From Brachionus plicatilis (taxonomy: Eukaryota; Rotifera; Eurotatoria; Ploima; Brachionidae), in contig QEOQ01000633.1 of NCBI GenBank assembly GCA_010279815.1, positions 389,698 through 453,697 on the forward strand: 64,000 bases of DNA, read 5' to 3'. The notes below the pieces were generated by a model. The model was not told the origin of the DNA, searched no databases, and worked only from the letters and a program-made list of their open reading frames with translations. Shown here piece by piece: positions 1 through 10,947 of this stretch; the stretch's first letter is position 1; every line of letters begins with the position of its first letter. The position numbers were made by a program, and so were the translations under genes.

Positions 1-323
1 GCAAATAATTAACAATTTTTGAGGGTTTTATTGAAGTTTATGATCATGTTTAAGGAGTAATTTGTTAACCAGGTTATAAAATGTTGTAAATCTAAATGAT
101 AACTAACTTATTAAGACTTTTACAAAACATAAAAATTTATGATTGATTTTTATATTATTATTATTAAAAAAATAATTTAGGAAAAGTTTTTTCCAGGGCA
201 GTTCCGAATGGCAGAGCCTTCTTTTCAGCCCACATGGTTGCAATATGATTAAGATATGTATTAATTATATGTGTATAATTTTATTTTTTTAATATAAAAT
301 AAAATTGTTAAATTAAATTTTTG

Positions 324-1215
324 CTAAGAGTTTGACGTGTTAATGATTGAATCAAAGGGTGTTTTGTACTTTAAATTGTTTCTGGAGAAGTTTTGAAGCA
401 GAAAGTCCTGGATCTCCTGAGCTATTATTTCATGGCTTTGCCTTGTGGTGATAAATTTAGAAAAAAGCTTGTTGGCTCTGTAATCAATCAAGTCGATTCT
501 TAGCTCTTTGTGGATTGTTTTGATACTTGTCTTTAGTGGAAAATACTTTATGATTCGCAAGACTCGATTTTGCATTTTTTGCATTTCGGCTCTTATGTTC
601 TGAGTGTCTGACTGAAGTATTATAAAACAGTAGTCGAATAATGATCGTATGAGCGACATGTATAAAATTCTGTTGATTTTAAAAGATGATCTCCATCTAA
701 AACTTTTAATTTTCCTGATTAGGTTTATTTTGGAAATTTGTTTTGAATTGATAATTTTCAAATGTTCTTTGTAGTTGATTTTGGGATCTAGTTTAATACC
801 AAGGAATGTTGGATTTGGGTCAAGAGGAACATGTGAGTTCCCAATTTTTATTTTCATTCCATATCTTTTCTCATAATTTATTCGAAGTCCAGCTTTGGTA
901 AATGTTGTGGAGCAAGTTTTTTTTTCGTTAATTTTAAATCCACATTTTTTGCAGTACTCAATGATTCTATTCACTGCCTTTTGAAGAATTATTTGAATTT
1001 CCCTTTTACTGTTCCTGGATACCCAGATACAGAGGTCATCTGCGAACAAGGCTATTTTTACATAGGGAGGAATGCTATTAGCTATATCGCTAAAAAACAG
1101 AATGAAAATGGTATGGGATAGGCAACTTCCCTGAGGGACTCCACATTTAATAGACTTATCTTTTGAAGTCTGGCCATTATAGCTGACTCTGAAAGAATGA
1201 TTGATTTTTATGCTT
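324..1215 (-). pseudogene. Non-LTR retrotransposon reverse transcriptase fragment
   Basis: The open frame at 324-1049 continues upstream in the same frame to about 1215. It contains the reverse transcriptase signatures GVPQGS (near 1130) and FADD (near 1045; YADD-type catalytic box), followed by the thumb and C-terminal region typical of Jockey/CR1-type LINE ORF2. It is cut at about 1215, where the reading frame hits a stop and the palm N-terminus and endonuclease are missing, so this is a 5'-truncated dead copy. The C-terminus ends at 324. The 300 bases downstream are AT-rich and probably its 3' untranslated part. Family assignment within LINEs is inferred from motif spacing only. Confidence 0.85.
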
Positions 1216-1829
1216 TAAATTTAAAAATATTCAAAGATATTCTGCTAATGAATCCTAAAAAAATATTTTGATTTTTTTTCTAAGATGATTATCATGATCT
1301 CATATTGGATTTTTATTTAAAAAAAAATTTAAAGAAGCAAGAAATTATTTTTATTTTTTTGGTTGTAAAAATTAAGGGTACGTTTATTTTCACACGAGTT
1401 ATTTGAAAATAAAAAAAAAAATGAATTGAAAATTACGTAAATTATGTGTATGTTTAAGAAAAAATTTTATTTAATTTCAGGTTAAAGAAATTAAGATTAA
1501 AAAAAATTAAAAGAAAAAAAGCCATTTTAAAGATTATTAAATTAGAACAATCATTATATTTCCAAATGTTGTCGCGTAACTACATTTTAAATGCTAAATT
1601 AGTTACATTCGCCGCATGTAATTGACTTATCAGCACAAATTTTACAAAAAATTTTACAAATATTTAAATTTTTAAAAAAAGAACTTGTCCTCAATTAGCA
1701 CCAAAAACGACGCATTTAAAATGGTTGTATTTTTAATCACCAGTTTCTTTGATCTTAGAACTAGTGATAGTTGTAAATATTGTAAATGATTAAAGAGACT
1801 CAGGGTTTTCTTTAAATTTTGTTTGTTTC
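1216..1829. other. AT-rich stretch without recognisable gene
   Basis: Only short frames with many stops and A/T runs are seen on both strands. No protein or RNA gene is supported. Confidence 0.6.
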
Positions 1830-2514
1830 AAGTTTATTATTATTATTTATTATTTATTTGTTTTTCTGTTCGAGCATACGCTCCTTCAGATAAAAAAAAA
1901 TAAAATAAAATAAGATAAAATAAAATAATTAAAACAGTTTAAAAAACTTTAAAATTTAAAGTAAGTTATTTTTCATTTATGAATGAAAGGACGAGATACA
2001 AAAATAATGATTAAAGAGCTGGGAGAAAAAAGAAAAAAAAACAAAAAATATAGATAAGATCTTAAGAGTCAGAAAATTTTTGTATAATTAGGTAGCAGCT
2101 ACATAGAGGAGTGGGATTCGTAATAAATCTAGAATCGAAGCCTCTTTGATACTCCGAAACAAGTCTTTTAGTCAATGAAACTGAATAATCAAGAGCATTA
2201 CGAAGGTAATTTTCTAAGAGATTGCTTATTCTGTGGTCAATCATACTGATATTCAATTTATTTTCTGCTTCATAGAATAATGATTCAGAGGAGGTTCTGA
2301 GAGGAAGTTTTGGAATGCATCTAACAGCAGTATTTTGAATAACTTGTAACTTTTGTAAACCTGATTCGGAGAATGAGTTAAGACATGGAAAATTATAATC
2401 CAGAATTGAGTTAATAAGTTCCTTATAAAGACTAGCTAGTGTATTGTGGTTGAGCTTCCAATTTTTTGAAGACAAAATTTTTATTATATTGAGTCTATTC
2501 ATGCATTTAGTCAT
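1830..2514 (-). pseudogene. Second LINE: ORF2 C-terminus and 3' tail
   Basis: The frame at 2062-2514 encodes about 150 residues resembling the post-RT region of non-LTR ORF2 proteins: a run like LYKELINSILDY, then LQKLQVIQNTAVR and LPLRTSS. These features also occur, with a different sequence, in the LINE at 324-1215, so it is a second family. Read on the minus strand, the downstream part to about 1830 ends in an A-rich simple tail of (TAA)n type, as expected for a LINE 3' end. There is no RT core; the copy is 5'-truncated. Confidence 0.7.
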
Positions 2515-2718
2515 TACTTCTTTAAGTTTATCATAAAAATAATTTTTTTATAGACTTCAATTTTTTTCAATTATCAATTATCATTAATTTATGAGAGAAT
2601 AAATAGAAATTAGTAAAGGTAAGAGGAAAAAAAATTATTTTCAGGTAAAATATGTGAAATTATATTGTTTATTTTCAGATAACTTACGTGAAAATAAGTT
2701 AACTCAATAATTGAACAT

Positions 2719-3218
2719 TGATTAATATGGTGTATTTTTTCGTCTTTTAATAAAAATTTTCATTTAATTTTGAAAAAGAATGTAAAAAGTTCGATGTTTC
2801 AAATTATTTTTTAAAAAAATTAAACGGAAGTTACTTTTGCAATCTTATCACATTGAAATTAAATAGATTAAAGCAAAACAACATCTATCAAAAAAGCGAA
2901 AAAAAAGATTTGGTAAATAAAATAATGGCAGTTTTTTTTTTAAATGTAAAAAGGATGTTTAATAAAAATCAAATGAGATAAGATGGATGTATCAAAAAAA
3001 AAATCTGCCTTTTATGGTGAATTTGGTATATCGCAGCAGATTATGTTTTTAAATGTGTTTTTTTCAAAGGATACCATGTAATTAATGTTAGACTATTTTG
3101 ATTAACAAGCAAATTAGACAAAATGTTTATCTTTTTTAAAGAAATTAATTTTACATTCTTTTTTCAAAATTGTATGAAAATTTTTATTAACGAAAAAATA
3201 CACCATATCTTTGTTAAT
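2719..3218. repeat. Imperfect inverted repeat (MITE-like)
   Basis: About 70 bases at 2719-2790 recur inverted at 3150-3218 with scattered mismatches, sharing the core ATGGTGTATTTTTTCG. The roughly 350 bases between have no coding potential. Target duplication not resolved. Confidence 0.6.
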
Positions 3219-4157
3219 TTTAGAATAATGTCATTTTTAAGAAAAGAAAATTATGATAGGGACTGGGTCTGCCTAAATTAAATCATTGTAGGACCTTTTT
3301 CGGACTATGGAAATAAAATAATTTATTAATTCATTAATTAATGGATTTTTATTAGAAAGCAAATCGTTTACATTAAATTATTTATTTGTTTATCTTTACT
3401 GTAATAAAGCTGTTTCAGAATAAAATATAAAAAAAATGAAAATAAAATTAAATTAAACCAAAAAAAAAATATATATATAAGTTAAAAATTAGAAGAAATT
3501 TATGTAATCTATATAATATAATTTTTTTTCATGATACCAAAAAAAAGATTCAATTAGAAACTCGAGAGGCTTTATGAAGTTAAATTAAAAAAATTCTTGC
3601 TTTAATCAGTCGCAATTTTTGGTTTCATTTATTAATTAGTGAAAACAGTCTTGATCTTTTAGCACTGCAACTAAAATATAAATGATAACTTAAAAATATT
3701 GACTTAAAAATACTTTTTAGAAGCTTCAGCTGTTAAAATTTGATTTCAATGTTATTTCATTTAACTCGCACAGTTTTTAAAATTTACATTACCATGTAAA
3801 AATGAAGTGTTGAAAAGCCGATCAGAATCAAAGATTTTAATCTGAAAATGTAAGATAAATGAAAAATTTTTATTTCATATTCAATTTTTCTAAAATATTA
3901 ACAACATCTTTGTAAATTAAATTTTTTTGTTTATATTTCATTTTTTATAATAAAAGATAAAACAACATTCTATTCATAAAATAAATGGAACACAATGATC
4001 ATACATAATTTATTTTTTTTCAAAGTAAGGATTTTTTTATTATTGATATTTACTTGTCCGACAACCTCTTTTGAAAATTGAGCCTTATAATCCAAGTGAG
4101 ACCTAACAAAAAAAAAAGTTAAATAGATTTATTTAATTTTCGAATAAAGTTTCTGTG
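3219..4157. other. AT-rich stretch without gene
   Basis: No frame with recognisable protein motifs on either strand. A short GC-richer patch near 3260-3310, ending in an A/T-rich tail, may be another LINE or SINE 3' stub. Confidence 0.5.
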
Positions 4158-4159
4158 TA

Positions 4160-4402
4160 CAGTACATTTCTAAACAAAGTTAACAGGCTTCTTAAGCAGT
4201 TTAAAAGCTGCTCTTAAACCCTGCTTAAACCACTCATAAACACTGCTTAAACTGTTTTAAACATTGCCCCATTATTTTTTATTAAAAAGTTTAAACTAAC
4301 TTAAACATTACTTAAACCGCTCAAAAACGCTGCTTAAACCGCTCATAAACACTGCTTAAGCAATGTTTCGAAACACTGTTAACTTTGTTTAGAAATGTAC
4401 TG
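4160..4402. mobile_element. 243-bp TA-flanked MITE with 26-bp terminal inverted repeats
   Basis: The ends are perfect inverted repeats beginning CAGTACATTTCTAAACAAAG, flanked by TA on both sides (4158-4159 and 4403-4404), the Tc1/mariner pattern. The interior holds several degenerate direct copies of a CTGCTTAAACC-type motif and no open frame. It is non-autonomous and would need a transposase in trans. Confidence 0.9.
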
Positions 4403-4404
4403 TA

Positions 4405-5149
4405 ATTAAACTCATTTCTCTATTAATTTAATATTAGAAAAATAAAGAATAAAAAAAAAACATTAAAATATTTTAATTTGAATCAAATTTAAAAATAAAA
4501 TTTAAAAATAGAGTTTAATTGTAATTCAATATTTTCTTTAAAAAAATTCACAAGTTGGTCAAAAAAAAATTACAAATTTTTTGGGAAGTTTTTTTTTGGG
4601 AAAACTTAAACCATCGCAACATTTGTTCTAATTAAAAGTATGGCACCAAAAAAACTATTGTTAATAATCGAGTCAATCTTGAGTAAATTGTTATGCTCAG
4701 CAACTTCTACTTACTCAATCTTTATGTTATTTAGGTAGCCATTACATTTTCTTTGAATAAAGGTCACATGGGAATTAAAATCTAGTGGAGGCGCACAAAA
4801 TATAGAAAAAAAAATATAGAAAATTTTAATTTTAGAAAAAAAGTAGAGACTTTGGCTTAAACTTTAACTTAAAAAGCTAATGTTATTCATTTCAAATAAA
4901 GCTCAAAAACGAACAAAATTTTTTATCACAAATTTATCATTGTTTTTTAATTCTACAATTTCTACTAATTAAAACGTGACTGGTATTGTGATGGGACGTT
5001 CGATATTGCACCCACGTTTTTTAAACAATGTTATACCATTCATTTTGTAATTGAAAATTGAATCATTTTTAAAGAGTATTGGTAATAGTTTACTAATTGG
5101 TGAAGAAAAAATTTAAAAAAAATTAATTAGACTATTTTTTCTTTGTACA
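4405..5149. other. Gene-free AT-rich DNA
   Basis: No coding frame, RNA gene or clear repeat boundary recognised. Confidence 0.5.
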
Positions 5150-5277
5150 ATTTTCTATATTTTTGAATTCGATATTTTTCAGGTAAATTCGATGTTTTTT
5201 TTTCTATATTTATTTTTCTTTATAAAACAATAAATTTTTTTTTCTTTATTTTGTCTTCTATATTATGTCATACTGCC
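5150..5277. repeat. Stray right-end fragment of the neighbouring MULE family
   Basis: This AT-rich block with TCTATAT and CGATATTTTT motifs ends in ATTATGTCATAC. The right end of the large MULE near 9960-9972 ends, in the same orientation, in ATTACGTCATAC. It therefore looks like the terminus of another copy lying next to the left end of the main element. Confidence 0.5.
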
Positions 5278-5711
5278 AAATCCAGGCTTTCATCTAGCTT
5301 GATATCGAGAAAAACGGGATATTCGGGGAATCGACATAATATCGAAAATTCGAAAAAAAAATATATCGAAACCTAAAATATAGAAAAAAAAATATCGACC
5401 AATAAAAATGGGAAATAAAAAATATCGACACTAACTAATATCGAAAGGTAAAATGTCGAAAAACAGCATAGAGAAATTTTAAAAAAATTTTATGTCTTAT
5501 ATAACATAACTTTAAATTAATTAGAAATTTTACACTTGAACTTGAAATTCTATTCACTTTAAAATCTATTTTTAAGCTGTATATATAGCCCATCTTATTA
5601 TTGTGATTTTCTAAAACTTAAAAGAAATTTTTTCAAAAAATAAAAATGAATAATTCGCCTTTCATAAATAAATTGAGATCAAATAAAAATTATTAGACAA
5701 CTGAGTCTTTA

Positions 5712-6664
5712 ATGCCTAAAAACAATAAAAGAAGAGGAGCAGAATGCTTAGGTTTTGATGAGTTGAAAAATCAAGCGTGTACTTCTAATTCAGACTCAAT
5801 TGGTGCTTTTTTAGTTGAAGAAGATAATTTTTTAGGTAAGATTAATTGTAAATTGGTTGAAGATGACATAGTTGAGTGTATTAAGAAAGATGAAGTTATG
5901 GATCGTGTAGTGGATAAGTTAAATAATTTAGCAATGAATAAAGAAAATGATTTGAAAATGATTCGTTTTTAAAATTATGCTCAATTAAAATTAATTTTTT
6001 TTTAATTTCTCATTCGTATTATAAATTATATAACAAAATATTATTTACATTGGGCTGAAAAGAAGGACTTTGATCCATTCTGAGCTGACCCGAATCTGTA
6101 AAAAAAAATTTTTAAAGAAAAATTTTTTTTTTTTTACATTTTCAAATAATAAAGAATTAATTAAAGAAAATGATTTGACATGGGACTTACAAAAGTCTCA
6201 AAAAGGTGGCTATAAACTATTTAGTTTAGGTTATGATTATTTAGTTGATAAACCATGCGTGTCTTGCGCAAGTAGAGAATGTCAAAGTTGTTTACTGGAA
6301 ATGTGATAAGTGGCAACGTATGAAATGTAGTGGGCGTGGTATAACAAATGGTCTTATAGGTCCATTAAAAATAACTCAAGCTCATTTACCTACACATATA
6401 CCAGAACCTACCGGAAGAACTAAAAATAAATTCAATTCCGACATTAAAGAATCAGCTAAAATATCTCATGATCCACCGCGCTCTTTAATAAGATCAAACC
6501 AACAGCATTTCGACGAGGAGATTTTGTGTAGTTTAGGCAAAAAAGAAGCGATTACAAAAATGATTATTCGAGAAAGAAATAAAGGAAATAGCGACAAAAA
6601 TATAAATTTTAATGTTAAATGTATCGAAGGAGATAGTCAAAATTATAAAAAAAAAAAGTCATAA
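5712..6664 (+). pseudogene. FLYWCH zinc-finger protein of the MULE
   Basis: An N-terminal frame (5712-5972, acidic, 86 residues) is followed by 6070-6306 and 6245-6664. Across the last two lies a FLYWCH zinc finger: GGYKL...GYDYLVDK in the first frame, then VYWKCDKWQRMKCSGR and a THIPEP end in the second. Canonical FLYWCH modules read about GG..L...GY.Y...(V)YWKC...C..R...H.HxPEP, so a frameshift near 6260-6285 splits the module. FLYWCH fingers bind DNA and are commonly found in Mutator-type transposases. The tail is Lys-rich. Either several exons with a short intron or a decayed gene would explain the breaks; decay is more likely given the rest of the element. Confidence 0.7.
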
Positions 6665-6959
6665 AAAAAAAAACAAAACTGTCATAAGAAAATTGTCATG
6701 TGTTAATTTGTCATATATGACAAAATAAACAAGGAAAAATGAAAAAACAAATGATTGGTTAATTGTTAGAATTTTTTATTTAAAAAAAAATTTTAGAAAA
6801 AGAATTTAAATCCAGGACAAAACAGTTTAATTGTTTATTCTAAATCATAAAAAAGTTTAGAAAATTTTGGGGAATAATTTTCAACAAAAAAATGAGTAAA
6901 CAAAAACAAATCAGTACATTTTATAGTATTACCTCCATTTTATAGTATTACCTAAAAAT

Positions 6960-7715
6960 AGTCCTACCTCTTCACCTAAATTCAAATCATTTATATACAA
7001 AACATTTTGCTTATCTAAATTCACATATGGTCTTGAGGCTCTTACTCTTAATTCGACCACAAAGGATTCAATAAATAAATTACAAAACAACTTAATTAGA
7101 CAAATGTTTGGTTTAAAAGCCTACTGTCACATGTCACGAGTCTTAAAAGTACTAAAATTATTCAACTTTGATGAACTTTATCTATTTTCAAAACTAACTT
7201 TTATTGATACAATTAAATATAATTATCTATCATCACAATTTTTAAAATATATGCTAAGTGACCCCCCCTCTAATAAATCTTTTTCCTCCGACTTAGTACT
7301 TATTTCCAAGTACTTTAAAATTGAAACCTCAAAAATTTCAGTAAATATAAACCAACTTAAACAAAATCTTAAGATTAATCTGATTTCTAATGATGGTATA
7401 TCTGATTCAATTCGGTTATGTCTTTGCAATTTAAAATTAAAACATTACAGAACTCTCCTAAATGAGCGAATTCAAAATAAAAGAAATTCATGAATTTTGG
7501 TCCAAATTATCTTGCTTTCTAACTTTCATGCCTTTTTCTATTTTCGAACTAACATTCCTTTTTTATTTTTGTAATTTTATTTTTAGGTAATAATTTTTCA
7601 TTTTTTAAAAAAAACACAAAAGACAAAAAAAAAAAAAATTTTTTATCTTTATTTTCTTTTACTTCTCCTTAAAGGAGGTTAATTCAATTCAATAAATAAT
7701 AAATAAATAGTATTA
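6960..7715 (+). mobile_element. LINE 3' end inserted in the MULE
   Basis: From about 6980 a frame runs to 7493 and reads like the extreme C-terminus of a non-LTR ORF2: KFTYGLEAL, then KLQNNLIRQMFGLKAYCHMS and LNERIQNKRNS. After the stop come about 200 bases of untranslated DNA, a small hairpin (CTCCTTAAAGGAG) and an (AATA)n tail ending near 7712. That is the usual end of a 5'-truncated LINE. The sequence resumes at about 7730 with the end of the protease frame, so it inserted inside the MULE. Confidence 0.75.
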
Positions 7716-7729
7716 AACTCATCTTTGAT

Positions 7730-8558
7730 TTTTGTTTGATCAAAGACTAATTTACCAGGATCTAGATTCATAGCTAAAGATAATGCATATCCAAGGGCAA
7801 ATAAGCCACAGTCTTTGTTGCCTTTTTGTTTCGTAACATTGACATGGACAACGTCAAAAAATCTAGAGCCACCCGAGAATCTTTTTAAGACCGTTTTAAT
7901 AAGATTGAGCTAGTGTTTAGGGTTATTAAAACTATCATAAATAAACCAATTATTAAAACTGTCAGGATCTTTGTATGAAGGATGCAAATTAGCCAAAACA
8001 ATCCAGTGGTTTTCAGCATGTAAAACTTGAATAAAAATTGACTCGTGTATTTTTTCAGGATTAAAAGGTGCATTTTTGAGAGTATAATAATCAGGCCTGA
8101 ATAATCCTTGGACATCATATTTCTTGTAAATCAAATTCTGGAACTCAGTAATATGAAAATTGGTCAACTGTTGATTTTTTTTTAAGTTTTAAAAATTGTA
8201 AAGAAATAGGCACTCTCTCGTAAATAGTGTATGAGCGGACTTCCAAGAATTGAACTTCAGATGAATCGTCTAATTTTTGTCTCTTCTTGCACGGCTCTGA
8301 TACTAATATTAGCTCTGTTTTGACTAAACGTTCACTTGAAAAATTGATAAGAGCGTCGAATAGATCTTGACGAACCGGTTGATTATTAAGAACAAATGTT
8401 TTGTAAATGTGAATCTGACTCTTAAGTATTGTGAAGAGTTCTTTCGAAAATAATTTGTCTGTATTCGGTTTCAAGATATAATATTTCTTGTTCCATTTTT
8501 TGATTTTAAGATTTTGATTAACAGTATGAGTAGATAAGTTATTTATTTTCATTTTCAA
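7730..8558 (-). pseudogene. Ulp1/C48-like cysteine protease of the MULE
   Basis: The frame 8145-8558 is the N-terminal part. Frames from 8167 downward contain the catalytic region of the C48 (Ulp1/SENP-like) fold: ENHWIVLANL with the catalytic His, WFIYDSFN with the Asp, and, after a frameshift near 7910, QKGNKDCGLFALGYA with the Gln and nucleophilic Cys. Order and spacing (H, D, Q..DCG) match Ulp1-type peptidases, which remove ubiquitin-like modifiers. Such peptidases are known passengers of plant MULEs. The gene is antisense to the transposase frame. The frameshift and the adjacent LINE insertion make it a pseudogene, though all catalytic residues are still readable. Confidence 0.8.
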
Positions 8559-8854
8559 TTTATATTTATATGACTCAACTATTTTTTAAATTAATTAATT
8601 AAAATTTTTCTTCTAATTGTTTCATTTTTATCTTAGCTTCTTTAAATATTCTTCTTATTTAATTCAAAGATAAATTTTCTCTGAAATTAATCGCCAATCA
8701 GATTTGACATTCAGTTTATTTTTTAATTGGTTTGACAATTTTACGATGACTATTTTGTTTTTTTTTTCTATGACAATTTTTTATGACAATTTTGCACTGC
8801 ACTGATACTGACAATTTTGACCCTAACCTAAGATCTTAAAATATCAGAGAGTTT

Positions 8855-9710
8855 GCATTTGACAACTAAAGATAAACTTTTTTATTTCGAGGATTCTGGT
8901 TTAAAAAATAAAGACAAGTCAAGAGTTATAATTTTTACCACTGAAAGTAATTTAAAGCTACTAAATTCTTTTAATGAGTAGTATGCGGATGGTACCTTTG
9001 ATATTTCGCCTACCTTCTTTAAGCAAATTTATACGATACATGTCTTGATTATTGGAACAAACTTGCCTTTAATTTATGGTATATTACCAGACAAGAGCTA
9101 GGTATGTTAAATTTTTACGCCTAATTAGGAAACATATTACTAATAATCCTAAGTCAGTAAATTGTGACTTCCAAAAAGCAGCTTTTAATGCGTTCCGATT
9201 GGTTTTCAAATTTGAGATACATGGATGTTTTTTCCATCTATCACAAGCGTGGTTCAAAAGAATTAATGAAAAAATTAAAGAATGGAACTCAAACGAATCT
9301 TTTAGATCGACTTTTTGAAAGTTACAATCTCTAGCTTTTTTGCCTAGTAGAGATGTAAATACTGGCTTTGATATTATTAAAAAAAATATTCCTATGGAAC
9401 TCAAAGTTTTGGTAACATATTTAGAAAAAAATTATATTGGTTCTAAAAACAAAGCCGCTCGTTTCCCGATTGAGTTTTGGAATTTTCTAGAGAGAGTCAA
9501 GTCCGATTTGCCTCACACCAACAATAATGAGTTAAACCTGACGCAAGAAACAATTTAACGTTAGCAAAAGTAATTGAATTGTTTCGTTTAGAGCAAAGTA
9601 TCATGGAGAGTGACTTTGCTAAATTATCAACTGGAGCTGTTTTATCTAGCACGAGCCTAAAGCAGAGGAGAAAAAATGATAAAATAAAATTATTGGTAAA
9701 TCAGTATAAC
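8855..9710 (+). pseudogene. MULE transposase (DDE core)
   Basis: The motifs are typical of the MULE domain: YADGTFDISPTFFKQIYTIH with the first catalytic Asp (near 8985-9040), then VNCDFQKAAFNAF with the second Asp, IHGCFFHLSQAWFKRI (the C/H box), LAFLPSRDVNTGF, NYIGSKNKAARFPIEFWNF and PHTNN. A conserved tail follows to the stop near 9710. The reading frame is broken by an in-frame stop just before YADGT, a frameshift near 9095, a TGA at 9316 and a frameshift near 9555. The protein would cut and paste the surrounding element; this copy cannot. Confidence 0.85.
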
Positions 9711-9975
9711 TAAGATAAAATAGAAATTTTCATTAATGGAATGTGCGACAATTTAAAAAATAATTGATAAATTTAATTTTTATGAGATTTTTTTTTCAAA
9801 TAAATTATTCTTGCGATATTTTTTTTCGATATATTTTTTTCAACATTTATTTTTCCTATCTTAACGAATTCTATATTTTTTCTTTCTATATTTCACGAAA
9901 GTGACTAATAAGATATATTTTTTTTCGACATTTTACCTTTCGATATTAATTAGTGTCGATATTACGTCATACGCT

Positions 9976-10437
9976 CGATTTTTCCATAAAGAATAGCTTT
10001 TCCAATAATTGAAAACAAAGAGGAAAATTACTTCCAAATTAATTTAAAATTGGCTCATAAGTTCTCATGGTTACATTAACTATTTACATCGTCCATTTTG
10101 AAAGCCAAATTTCAGTATTTTTCAGATAAGTTTTTATAGAGGATTTTTTGTTGTATCTTTTAAAGATAAAAAAATTAAGAAAATAAGGAGTAGGATTTGA
10201 TTTGATTTGGAGTATGGAAATTTTTTTTTTTTTTTTTTTAAAAGTTTATTTCAAAAATTTAAATGGCTATGAAAAGAAAAGAAAGGATATGATCTTTTAA
10301 GATATGAATAATTTCTTCCTTAGAAAGAAAGAACATACTTCTTGTCCTTTTCTTTTTTATTTTAATTTAATTTTCTTTTCCTTTTCTTTTAATACTTTTT
10401 GAAATAAAGCTATTCACTTCTGGTTAGAAAGGACATA
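9976..10437. other. Gene-free AT-rich DNA
   Basis: Homopolymer-rich sequence including a long T run near 10220-10240; no coding frame or RNA gene recognised. Confidence 0.5.
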
Positions 10438-10945
10438 CCGTATTCCCTTGTTCGATAATGCAGCGCCACAACCTAGAACACATCATTGGCGCAGGCGCTA
10501 TACTAAATCTCGCCCATGTTAAATTCAACTTAACTTGTGTTGCATGCGCCAAAACCGTATTTCGGGTTGTGGCGATGCACTATATCCAGGGTCTTGAGAA
10601 TGGTGCTGCATTATTTGAATGATTTAAAAAGAAAATATAAAAATAATTCAAGACAATATTTTTTAATTTTAAATTCTTTTTTATTTTTAAACTTTAATGC
10701 CGCACCAAATACTTAATTAAAAAAAATTCTTTTTTTTTTTTTAAATATTATCCCTTTGCTAAACTTAAATAATGCAGCACCATTCTCAAGACCCTGGATA
10801 TAGTGCATCGCCACAACCCGAAATACGGTTTTGGCGCATGCAACACAAGTTAAGTTGAATTTAACATGGGCGAGATTTAGTATAGCGCCTGCGCCAATGA
10901 TGTGTTCTAGGTTGTGGCGCTGCATTATCGAACAAGGGAATACGG
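10438..10945. mobile_element. 508-bp TA-flanked foldback element with perfect 179-bp arms
   Basis: Bases 10438-10616 and 10767-10945 are exact reverse complements as far as I can read, starting CCGTATTCCCTTGTTCGATA and flanked by TA on both sides (10436-10437 and 10946-10947). The arms are far richer in G+C than the surroundings and contain many GCGCC and GTTGTGGCG patches. The 150-bp spacer is AT-rich. No protein is encoded; the open frame in one arm is mirrored in the other. The TA duplication points to Tc1/mariner/pogo-type mobilisation, and perfect arms imply a recent insertion or gene conversion. Confidence 0.92.
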
Positions 10946-10947
10946 TA

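Larger units (their letters stand above)
5331..9975. mobile_element. Decayed Mutator-like element (FLYWCH + C48 protease + MULE transposase)
   Basis: Inverted AT-rich termini bound the region: an ATCGACACTAA-type block at about 5423-5463 recurs inverted at about 9919-9960, with GACATAATATCG / CGATATTACGTC near the outer ends. Inside are a FLYWCH frame (+), a Ulp1/C48-like protease frame (-) and a MULE transposase (+), the gene content of Mutator-like elements with accessory peptidase. A LINE fragment (about 6960-7715) sits inside. All frames carry stops or frameshifts, so the copy is dead. Target duplication was not resolved because the ends are low-complexity. Confidence 0.7.

Noticed and set aside
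10713..10925. 70-residue frame in the palindromic element
   Set aside because: It is part of the inverted arm and mirrored in the other arm, with no family match and no evidence of selection.
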